Origin: an uncultured Ruminococcus sp.
Lineage (GTDB): Bacteria > Bacillota > Clostridia > Oscillospirales > Acutalibacteraceae
Direction: 5' to 3'
DNA: 6,037 nucleotides
Assembly (NCBI GenBank): GCA_946055445.1
Contig: CAMGGF010000086.1
Coordinates: 1 to 6,037 of the forward strand
Position 1 is the stretch's first letter, and each line of letters starts with the position of its first letter. The translations under genes and the position numbers were made by a program. Shown piece by piece: positions 1 to 5,707 of the stretch. Under the pieces are notes generated by a model that saw only the letters and a program-made list of their open reading frames with translations, did not search any database and had not been told where the DNA came from.

Positions 1-71
1 CGTGAAGCCTAAAAACAAATTTCATTTATAAAACTACATTGTTAAAATTAAGTTAAATTTGTATATTTTGG

Positions 72-99
72 TTCTTTTTTTAAATTTTTTTGCTATAAT
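72..99 (+). promoter_or_regulatory. Extended -10 promoter of the XRE regulator gene
   Basis: A perfect TATAAT lies at 94-99, preceded by TG at 91-92, which makes an extended -10 element. The -35 is poor: the best candidate is TTCTTT at 72-77 with a 16-nt spacer, inside a T-rich run. Transcription would start near 105-107 and leave a leader of about 80 nt before the start codon at 185. Extended -10 promoters often tolerate a weak -35. The region is AT-rich, so the -10 is the main evidence. Confidence 0.65.
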
Positions 100-168
100 G
101 CTTACATAGGCGTTCACTCGTATAACTTATGTGTTCATTTTATACGCAAAAAGCGAATATACTAAAAT

Positions 169-176
169 AGGAGGTG
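169..176 (+). promoter_or_regulatory. Ribosome binding site fixing the XRE start at 185
   Basis: AGGAGGTG is a strong Shine-Dalgarno match that ends 8 nt before the ATG at 185. No comparable site precedes the in-frame ATG at 131. This decides in favour of the 86-residue product. Confidence 0.85.
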
Positions 177-184
177 TTTATAAA

Positions 185-445
185 ATGTTTGATCCGATTT
201 TAGATTCGCACACTGTTGGAAAAGTACTTGCTTCCTATCGGAAGAAAAAAGGGCTGTCGCAAGAGGTAGTTAGCGGTCTTGCGGATGTAGGACGCACACA
301 TTTAAGCGCCATTGAGCGCGGGGAACGAAAACCGACATTGGAAACATTTTTTCGTATAACAAATGCGTTAAATGTCCCCGCGAGCACCGTAATGTCTGAT
401 ATTGAAAAGTCAATGTATCAAAATCCAAACGAAAAGCAAAAATAA
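185..445 (+). CDS. Small XRE-family helix-turn-helix transcriptional regulator
   Basis: This gene encodes an 86-residue DNA-binding protein made almost entirely of one Cro/C1-type HTH domain. Residues about 11-66 hold the five-helix fold: an RKKKGLSQEVVSGLADV segment forms helices 1-2, GRTHLSAIERGERKP carries the recognition helix and the typical IERGERKPTLETFFRI signature, and ALNVPASTVM closes the domain. A short polar tail (residues 71-86) follows, with no sensor, peptidase or oligomerisation domain visible. Such stand-alone XRE proteins usually act as dimeric repressors, often of their own gene. An in-frame ATG at 131 would add 18 residues, but only the start at 185 has a ribosome binding site. 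The gene is monocistronic, converges on the mreB-like gene and ends in a shared terminator. Its target is not shown by the sequence. A candidate operator lies in its own leader. Confidence 0.93.
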   Translation: MFDPILDSHTVGKVLASYRKKKGLSQEVVSGLADVGRTHLSAIERGERKPTLETFFRITNALNVPASTVMSDIEKSMYQNPNEKQK

Positions 446-473
446 AAAAGCAGTTCGTAAGAACTGCTTTTTT
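444..473. terminator. Bidirectional Rho-independent terminator between convergent genes
   Basis: A perfect 13-bp stem pairs 444-456 with 461-473 around the loop GTAA. The outer six pairs are A-T, so each strand reads a G/C core followed by a run of T. On the plus strand the T run is 468-473 and continues as ATTTTT. On the minus strand it is the complement of 444-449. The stem begins inside the TAA stop of the XRE gene and lies 10 nt past the stop of the mreB-like gene, so it serves both. Confidence 0.93.
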
Positions 474-483
474 ATTTTTCTAT

Positions 484-1506
484 TCAGTTCATTCCCTGAA
501 TCGTTTGGAAGGTATAGCCATTAGCCGTTAAGAAATCTAAATCTTTCACAATTTCCGCGGCGCCAGAAACGCAACTGTATAATGGGTCTTTGGCCAAAAT
601 CACTTCTATGCCCGTTTCGGCTTCCAACATTTTTTTCATACCGTATAAAAGCGATGTGCCGCCGGTAAGCACAATGCCGTTTTCGGAAATATCACCCACC
701 AACTCCGGCGGCGTAATTTCCAAAACAGATTTTATGCCGCGCACGATTTGTTCTAACTGCTCTTGAATACATGGGTACAGTTCGGTTGAAGTGACCTCAA
801 ACGATATCGGCATATTGTCAAGACCGCTTTTTCCGTTTGCAATCATTGCCAACTCCTCTTTGCGCGGAACGGCGCTGCCAAGGCAAATTTTTAGTCGTTC
901 GGCGGTTTGCGGTCCAATCAGAATATCTCGCTCTTTGCGTAAATAGCGCGTAATCGCGTCATCAATGGATTTTCCGCCGATTTTAACGGATTTGGAAACC
1001 GCAAGGCTACCCATCGTCACAACAGAAACATCCACAGCACCGCCGCCGATATTTACAATAAATCTGCCTGTAAAAGAATTGCTTTCAAACCCCACACCGA
1101 TTGCAGATGCCAATGACTCCTCTATCAAACATACTCTGCCTGCGCCTGCGCGCATTGCTACCTCTAAAAAAGTATGCTTTTCCAAATTGGTTGCGCCGCT
1201 CGGCACACTTAAAACCACATTCGGTTTAAATATGCTGTTACCGCAAAGCCGCTGAAAATAATAGCGTAAAATATGCTCAGCATGTGTGTAATCCGATATA
1301 ATCCCGTTTTGCACAGGGCTGATTACATCAATGGTGTCGTCTGTTCTACCGTTGATGGTGTATGCAGTATTGCCGATTGCAATGGGTATACCCGTTTCCA
1401 CATCAACAGCAATCATAGTCGGCTCGTCGAGGACAATGCCTTTGCCTTCGACATACATTATGGTAGATGTAGAACCGAAATCAATGCCGACGGTTTTGCC
1501 TATCAC
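484..1506 (-). CDS. Divergent MreB/Mbl-like bacterial actin homologue (orphan paralogue)
   Basis: This gene encodes a 340-residue protein of the MreB/Mbl family, which are ATP-dependent actin-like proteins that form membrane-bound filaments guiding lateral cell-wall synthesis. The usual family length is about 330-350. Numbered from the GTG at 1506, it shows phosphate-1 GIDFGSTST (Asp9), a VPSGATNLEKH segment with the presumed catalytic Glu109, phosphate-2 NIGGGAVDVSV (152-162) and the adenosine motif VLTGGTSLL (279-287). NSIFKP around Ile92-Phe93 matches the hydrophobic membrane-insertion loop of MreB. In phosphate-2 the usual DIGGGT reads NIGGGA: the metal-binding Asp is Asn and the Thr is Ala. 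This suggests altered nucleotide hydrolysis. A GTG at 1515 would add three residues, but it overlaps the Shine-Dalgarno sequence. No mreC, mreD or cell-division gene is adjacent. It has its own promoter and terminator, so it is probably an accessory paralogue. The family call is firm; the specific role is not known. Confidence 0.93.
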   Translation of the reverse strand: MIGKTVGIDFGSTSTIMYVEGKGIVLDEPTMIAVDVETGIPIAIGNTAYTINGRTDDTIDVISPVQNGIISDYTHAEHILRYYFQRLCGNSIFKPNVVLSVPSGATNLEKHTFLEVAMRAGAGRVCLIEESLASAIGVGFESNSFTGRFIVNIGGGAVDVSVVTMGSLAVSKSVKIGGKSIDDAITRYLRKERDILIGPQTAERLKICLGSAVPRKEELAMIANGKSGLDNMPISFEVTSTELYPCIQEQLEQIVRGIKSVLEITPPELVGDISENGIVLTGGTSLLYGMKKMLEAETGIEVILAKDPLYSCVSGAAEIVKDLDFLTANGYTFQTIQGMN

Positions 1507-1514
1507 CCGACGCA

Positions 1515-1520
1515 CCTCCT
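1515..1520 (-). promoter_or_regulatory. Ribosome binding site fixing a GTG start for the mreB-like gene
   Basis: On the minus strand the sequence reads AAAAGGAGGTG. AGGAGG occupies 1520-1515 and lies 8 nt before the GTG at 1506-1504. The upstream in-frame GTG at 1515-1513 begins inside this site and cannot use it. Confidence 0.82.
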
Positions 1521-1541
1521 TTTTACCGAATACAACTTATT

Positions 1542-1570
1542 ATATTAACACAGGCAAGGAAAAATGTAAA
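1542..1570 (-). promoter_or_regulatory. Sigma-A type promoter of the mreB-like gene
   Basis: On the minus strand a -35 TTTACA (1570-1565) is followed by a 17-nt spacer and a -10 TAATAT (1547-1542). A TG one base upstream of the -10 makes it an extended -10. TATAAT also occurs 3 nt further on, with a spacing of 20. Transcription would start near 1535, giving a leader of about 30 nt that contains the ribosome binding site. Its existence shows that this gene is transcribed separately from the ior operon. Confidence 0.75.
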
Positions 1571-1581
1571 TCCAAACAAAG

Positions 1582-1611
1582 AAAAAAGGTCGGCATTCGC
1601 CGACCTTTTTT
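1582..1611 (-). terminator. Rho-independent terminator of the ior operon
   Basis: A perfect 13-bp stem pairs 1582-1594 with 1599-1611 around the loop ATTC. The core is GGTCGGC/GCCGACC, flanked by six A-T pairs. It lies 11 nt downstream of the stop codon of the ACT-domain gene, so it ends the minus-strand operon before the mreB-like promoter. The structure is symmetrical and could also stop plus-strand transcription, although no plus-strand gene ends here. Confidence 0.93.
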
Positions 1612-1622
1612 AAAAATTCACA

Positions 1623-2048
1623 TCACAGAACTGCACTTTCGTCAATGACAGAAATTCCGTTATCTTTCAAAACAGCGGTCGCTTTTGCATTGTCATCCAC
1701 ACGCACAATCACATAAGCATGACCTGCCTCGGGGGTTAAAAACGCGTAGGCGTATTCTACATTTTCACCTGCGTCCGCAAGAATTTTAACCACTTTTGCA
1801 AACGAGCCGGTTACATCGGGAATGGAAATACCGACAACCTCGGTAATCGAAACCGCAACACCGGCATTTTTTAACACCTGTGCCGCTTTTTGTGTATCGG
1901 AAACGATTAAGCGCAGGATACCGAAATCCGTGGTATCGGCAATCGAAAATGCACGAATACCGATGCCGCCCTCTGCTAAAAAGGCTGTAATATCTGCCAA
2001 TCTGCCGGGTTTGTTCTCCACGAAAACGGAAATTTGCTGAATTGCCAT
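1623..2048 (-). CDS. Tandem ACT-domain amino-acid-binding protein
   Basis: This gene encodes a 141-residue protein made of two ACT domains and nothing else. Domain 1 covers about residues 4-66 and has the ligand-loop motif ENKPGRLADI at 11-20, followed by a GIGIRAFSIADT strand. Domain 2 covers about 71-137, with IPDVTGSFAKVVKILADAG at 76-94 and a VEYAYAF strand. ACT domains bind small effectors, usually amino acids, at the interface between domains. Stand-alone double-ACT proteins of this type are commonly found next to arylacetate-CoA ligase and indolepyruvate oxidoreductase genes. The ATG at 2048 has an AAGGAGG site (2062-2056) at 7-nt spacing, and this site overlaps the stop codon of the upstream ligase gene, which suggests translational coupling. 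No DNA-binding or catalytic domain is present. A role in sensing aromatic amino acids and adjusting the neighbouring enzymes is inferred from context. Confidence 0.9.
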   Translation of the reverse strand: MAIQQISVFVENKPGRLADITAFLAEGGIGIRAFSIADTTDFGILRLIVSDTQKAAQVLKNAGVAVSITEVVGISIPDVTGSFAKVVKILADAGENVEYAYAFLTPEAGHAYVIVRVDDNAKATAVLKDNGISVIDESAVL

Positions 2049-2060
2049 AAGAATACCTCC

Positions 2061-3365
2061 TTAAATCTGACGGTTATCAATTACGCGGACTGCTTTGCCT
2101 TCCGAGCGCGGCAGTGAACGCGGCTCAACCAATTTGATTTTTGCAGAAACACCGAGCGTTGCCTGCATTGCGGCTTTAATGCGGTTTTCTTGATCCTCCA
2201 CTTGACGAACAGAGTCGGAGAACAGCGAATCGGACATTTCGATTTTTACGGTCATAACATCCAAATTGTTGATACGGTCAACCACGATTTGATAGTTCGG
2301 CTCCATACCGAGAGACAAAATAATATGTTCAACCTGTGACGGAAACACATTTACGCCGCGAATAATCAACATATCGTCGCTTCTGCCTTTCGGTTTCAGC
2401 ATTTTGACAAGTGTTCTGCCGCAAGCACATTTTTCGTGCGACAAAGCAGTAATGTCACGCGTTCTGTACCGAACAAGCGGCAATGCTTCTTTGCCGATGC
2501 AAGTAAACACCAATTCACCGAACTGACCGTCAGGCAGCGGTTGTAAGGTTTCGGGATCCACAACCTCAGGATAGAAATAATCTTCACAAATATGCATACC
2601 CGTTTGTTCACAGCATTCATAAGAAACACCGGGACCCGCAATTTCGGAAAGACCGTAAATATCATATGCTTTAATATTTAAGGATTTTTCAATTTCGCGG
2701 CGCATATTCTCACTCCAAGCCTCTGCGCCGAAAATACCTGCACGAAGCGGCAATTTGGACGAGTCAATTCCAGCCGCTTTTAAAGATTCACCGATAAACA
2801 TTGCGTAAGACGGTGTGCAGCAAATAATATCAGAGCCGAAATCCTGCAAAATCTGCATTTGACGGTTGGTGTTACCCGCAGAAACGGGAATCGCTGTTGC
2901 GCCGAGTTTTTCCGCACCGTAGTGAAGCCCTAAACCGCCCGTAAACAGACCGTAACCGTAGGAAACATGAATGTAATCACCTTTTTTACCGCCTGCGGCT
3001 GCAATCGCGCGCGCCGCGCCTTCTGCCCAAATGTCAATATCGTGCTGAGTGTAGCCGACAACAGTTTGTTTACCGGTAGTCCCCGAAGACGCGTGAATAC
3101 GAATCAACTGTTCACGCGGTACGGCAAAAAGCCCAAACGGGTAATTGTCACGAAGGTCCTGCTTCACCGTAAAAGGCAGTTTTGTAATGTCGTCAATGGA
3201 TTTAATGTCAGCGGGTAAAAGCCCGATTTCATCAAACTTTTTTTTATAAAACGGGACATTGTTATAACAATTTTCGACCATTTTTATAAGTCTGGCGGAC
3301 TGCAAAGCGTGCAGATATTCACGCGACGCCAGTTCAATCTCAGGATTGAAATAATTTTGTTGCAT
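2061..3365 (-). CDS. Phenylacetate-CoA ligase (AMP-forming, PaaK family)
   Basis: This gene encodes a complete 434-residue adenylate-forming ligase, the normal PaaK length. The enzyme joins an arylacetate such as phenylacetate or indoleacetate to CoA, using ATP and giving AMP and pyrophosphate. Visible motifs in order are the family N-terminus (FNPEIELASREYLHALQ, 6-22), the ATP-binding loop SSGTTGKQT (93-101), YDIYGLSE (234-241), RYRTRD (299-304), the hinge GRSDDMLIIRGVNVFPSQVE (327-346) and the C-terminal SEGKA (421-425), where Lys424 is the expected adenylation lysine. Cys251/Cys252, His258, Cys313 and Cys315 might form a small metal site; this is only inferred from spacing. The ATG at 3365 follows an AAAGGGG site at about 8 nt. 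The gene starts 14 nt after iorB and ends 12 nt before the ACT gene, so it is an internal operon gene. Its substrate range is probably aryl acetates, given iorAB, but is not proven by sequence. Confidence 0.95.
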   Translation of the reverse strand: MQQNYFNPEIELASREYLHALQSARLIKMVENCYNNVPFYKKKFDEIGLLPADIKSIDDITKLPFTVKQDLRDNYPFGLFAVPREQLIRIHASSGTTGKQTVVGYTQHDIDIWAEGAARAIAAAGGKKGDYIHVSYGYGLFTGGLGLHYGAEKLGATAIPVSAGNTNRQMQILQDFGSDIICCTPSYAMFIGESLKAAGIDSSKLPLRAGIFGAEAWSENMRREIEKSLNIKAYDIYGLSEIAGPGVSYECCEQTGMHICEDYFYPEVVDPETLQPLPDGQFGELVFTCIGKEALPLVRYRTRDITALSHEKCACGRTLVKMLKPKGRSDDMLIIRGVNVFPSQVEHIILSLGMEPNYQIVVDRINNLDVMTVKIEMSDSLFSDSVRQVEDQENRIKAAMQATLGVSAKIKLVEPRSLPRSEGKAVRVIDNRQI

Positions 3366-3379
3366 TGTTAAAACCCCTT

Positions 3380-3958
3380 TTAGTTGGAATAATGATAACC
3401 GTATTCAAATGCTTTGAGATTTAATTCCAGGAATTTTTCCGGTACAGTTGCGCGAATGGCGTTTTCCCAAACAGCATACGAAATATCCATATGCGAAGCC
3501 ATTACGCCGATTAAAACGACATTAACGGCTTTCGGCGAACCCGCTTTCACAGCCAGCGACAACGCGTCGATTTCCGTCAAATTGGCCCCCGTAGCGCGAA
3601 CAGCGTCTAAAACACCGAGCGGATATTCCGCTGTACCGATAACCACAGGCATTGGGTCGATTTGCTGTGTGTTCGCAATTATGGTACCGTCCGTTTTCAA
3701 GAACGGTAACCACCGTGCCGCTTCCAACTGTTCAAAGGCAAGAATTAAATCCGCCTGCCCTTTTTGCACAATCGGCGATGCGACCTTTTCGCCGTATTTT
3801 ACATATGTAACCACCGAACCGCCGCGCTGGCTCATGCCGTGCACTTCAGAGACTTTCACATCGTACCCTTCGGACAAAAGCGCCGCGCCGAGCAGTCGGC
3901 TTGCAAGCAATGTCCCCTGCCCGCCGACGCCGACAATCATAATGCTTTTTGTATTCAT
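3380..3958 (-). CDS. iorB: Indolepyruvate ferredoxin oxidoreductase, beta subunit
   Basis: This gene encodes the 192-residue small subunit of IorAB, which belongs to the gamma-type domain family of 2-oxoacid:ferredoxin oxidoreductases. With IorA it forms the cytoplasmic enzyme that converts aryl pyruvates and CoA to aryl-acetyl-CoA, CO2 and reduced ferredoxin. The N-terminus carries MIVGVGGQG (7-15) and the family signature EVHGMSQRGG (38-47). SPKAVNVVLIGVMAS and VPEKFLELNLKAFEYG follow, as is usual for IorB. An upstream start at 4036 would add 26 residues that lie inside iorA and have no family similarity. The ATG at 3958 follows an AGGAGG (3973-3968) at 9 nt and comes one base after the iorA stop codon. 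This tight coupling fits equal synthesis of the two subunits. The length is typical and no key motif is missing. Confidence 0.96.
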   Translation of the reverse strand: MNTKSIMIVGVGGQGTLLASRLLGAALLSEGYDVKVSEVHGMSQRGGSVVTYVKYGEKVASPIVQKGQADLILAFEQLEAARWLPFLKTDGTIIANTQQIDPMPVVIGTAEYPLGVLDAVRATGANLTEIDALSLAVKAGSPKAVNVVLIGVMASHMDISYAVWENAIRATVPEKFLELNLKAFEYGYHYSN

Positions 3959-3959
3959 A

Positions 3960-5693
3960 TTATTCGCCCTCCTCAATCGCACCGAATTTACACAGTTGAC
4001 TGCATACTGCGCAACCGACGCACTGTGTGAAATCAATCACGGATTTTTTGTCTTTCATACTGATTGCGGGGCAACCGATTTTCATACACATTTTACAGCC
4101 GATACATTTGTCGGGATTTACTTTCATAGGGGCTTTGTGCTTCACATATTTCAGCAATGCACACGGTCTGCGGGAAATAATCACCGACGGCGCATCTGCC
4201 GCAACCTCCTCACGAATGACTTGTTCACATTCGGCGAGGTTATACGGGTCAATCACGCGCACGCGGTCAATACCAACTGCTTTCGCCAACAGTTCGAGAC
4301 TGACAGCAGTAGTCGGGTCACCTTTAATGGTTTTACCCGTTGTGGGGTTATCCTGATGGCCTGTCATGCCTGTGATGCTGTTATCCAAAATAATGACGGT
4401 GGAATTGCTTTGGTTATAGGCAATATTGATAAGTCCAGTCACACCGGAATGCATAAAGGTGGAATCACCGATAACCGCAACAGATTTTTTCGCATTTTGT
4501 TCGTCCGCCTTGTTTCTGCCGTGCAACGCAGAAACGGATGCGCCCATACAAATGCAGGTATCCATCATACCCAACGGTGCAAGCGCACCGAGCGTATAAC
4601 AGCCAATGTCACCGCTGACGGTGACATTCAGTTTTTTCAGTGCATAGTAAAGCCCTCTGTGCGGGCAACCTGCGCAAAGCACGGGCGGGCGTGCGGGAAT
4701 GTCCAAATCCGTCGCAACAAATGCGTCCTCTTTGCCTAAAATTACTTTTGCAATCAGGCTTTGCGAGTATTCACCCTGCAAAGTGAAAGCCTCTTTGCCG
4801 ATGACTTCAATCCCGTTCTGCTTGCAGTGTTCTTCAATGAACGGGTCTAATTCCTCTAAAACATAGACTTTTTTGCATTTTGCGGCAAACGCTTTAATCT
4901 TCTCAACAGGAAGCGGATACACACAGCCGAGTTTTAAGTAAGACGCATTTTCGCCGAGTGCTTCTTTGGCGTACTGATAGGAAATACCCGAAGTAATCAC
5001 GCCGATTTCTGTGCTGTTATACTCTATCGAGTTGATTTCAGCGGTTTCCGCCCACGCAATTTGGTCTAAAATGCGCTGTTCCACAACAATATGTTTTTTG
5101 ATAGCCATACCGGGCATCATCACATATTTCATCGGGTCTTTCTTGTATTCTTTCAGTGCTTTTTCATCGCGCGCGCTGACTTGGACAAGACTTCTGGAAT
5201 GCGCCACGCGCGTTGTCAAGCGCAAAATGACGGGTGTGTCAAACTGTTCCGACAAATCGAAAGCGAGTTTTGCATACTGTAAGCATTCTTCGGAGTCGGA
5301 CGGCTCTAACATCATCACTTTTGACGCTTTCGCATAGTGACGGGAGTCCTGCTCATTTTGCGAGGAATGCATACCCGGGTCATCGGCAACTGCAATAACC
5401 ATTCCGGCGTTAATACCGGTATAAGACGCAGTAAACAGCGGGTCTGCGGCGACATTCAAACCGACATGTTTCATCGCACAGAACGAACGCGCACCGGCAA
5501 TCGCGGCGCCTGCTGCGACTTCCATAGCGACCTTTTCATTCGGCGCCCATTCGCTGTATACATCGTCATATTTGGCAATGCATTCGGTAATTTCGGTACT
5601 CGGTGTGCCGGGATAACTGGAAGCCACACGCAAACCGGCTTCATAAAGCCCGCGGGCAACCGCCTCGTTACCGATTAAAAGTTGTTTGCTCAT
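3960..5693 (-). CDS. iorA: Indolepyruvate ferredoxin oxidoreductase, alpha subunit
   Basis: This gene encodes the 577-residue catalytic subunit of IorAB, a thiamine-diphosphate and iron-sulfur enzyme. The N-terminal pyrimidine-binding domain contains SSYPGTPSTEI (25-35) and the Glu-bearing NEKVAMEVAAGAA (52-64). A middle domain of about 225-320 follows. The thiamine-diphosphate domain contains CAGCPHRG (340-347), the magnesium-binding GDS (409-411), NSITGMTGHQ (438-447) and a SGDIGCYTLG segment. The C-terminus is a ferredoxin-like domain with Cys530, Cys533, Cys536 and Cys541 (CX2CX2CX4CP) and Cys558, Cys561, Cys564 and Cys568 (CX2CX2CX3CK), enough for two [4Fe-4S] clusters. The first spacing and the Lys after the last Cys differ from the classical ferredoxin motif. 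The ATG at 5693 has a GGTGG-type site 5-7 nt upstream. The gene lies 14 nt after the partial ligase and one base before iorB. The specific 2-oxoacid preferred (indole, phenyl or hydroxyphenyl) cannot be read from the sequence. Confidence 0.97.
   Translation of the reverse strand: MSKQLLIGNEAVARGLYEAGLRVASSYPGTPSTEITECIAKYDDVYSEWAPNEKVAMEVAAGAAIAGARSFCAMKHVGLNVAADPLFTASYTGINAGMVIAVADDPGMHSSQNEQDSRHYAKASKVMMLEPSDSEECLQYAKLAFDLSEQFDTPVILRLTTRVAHSRSLVQVSARDEKALKEYKKDPMKYVMMPGMAIKKHIVVEQRILDQIAWAETAEINSIEYNSTEIGVITSGISYQYAKEALGENASYLKLGCVYPLPVEKIKAFAAKCKKVYVLEELDPFIEEHCKQNGIEVIGKEAFTLQGEYSQSLIAKVILGKEDAFVATDLDIPARPPVLCAGCPHRGLYYALKKLNVTVSGDIGCYTLGALAPLGMMDTCICMGASVSALHGRNKADEQNAKKSVAVIGDSTFMHSGVTGLINIAYNQSNSTVIILDNSITGMTGHQDNPTTGKTIKGDPTTAVSLELLAKAVGIDRVRVIDPYNLAECEQVIREEVAADAPSVIISRRPCALLKYVKHKAPMKVNPDKCIGCKMCMKIGCPAISMKDKKSVIDFTQCVGCAVCSQLCKFGAIEEGE
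3968..3973 (-). promoter_or_regulatory. Ribosome binding site of iorB inside the end of iorA
   Basis: AGGAGG on the minus strand at 3973-3968 forms part of the Glu-Glu-Gly codons at the iorA end. It lies 9 nt before the iorB ATG. It supports the start at 3958 and couples iorB translation to iorA. Confidence 0.8.
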
Positions 5694-5707
5694 CTTTCCA
5701 CCTCAAA

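Noticed and set aside
15..62. 8-bp inverted repeat ACAAATTT (15-22) and AAATTTGT (55-62), and a GTTAAA direct repeat at 41 and 52.
   Set aside because: The leader is so AT-rich that such short matches are expected by chance, and the 32-nt gap gives no stable hairpin or typical operator.
131..184. N-terminal extension of the XRE regulator from an ATG at 131.
   Set aside because: There is no ribosome binding site before 131, the extra 18 residues are not part of the HTH fold, and a strong AGGAGGTG sits inside this stretch exactly 8 nt before the ATG at 185.
1..184. Possible riboswitch, small RNA or tRNA in the AT-rich leader.
   Set aside because: No conserved aptamer, cloverleaf or terminator-antiterminator pairing could be seen.
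3959..4036. Longer iorB starting at 4036.
   Set aside because: The extra 26 residues overlap iorA and resemble nothing in IorB; the ATG at 3958 has a well-placed ribosome binding site and the normal family N-terminus.
3414..4739. Long plus-strand open frame of 441 codons opposite iorB and iorA.
   Set aside because: It is antisense to two clearly recognisable genes, its translation has no domain-like pattern, and no ribosome binding site or promoter is apparent. It is a by-product of codon use on the other strand.
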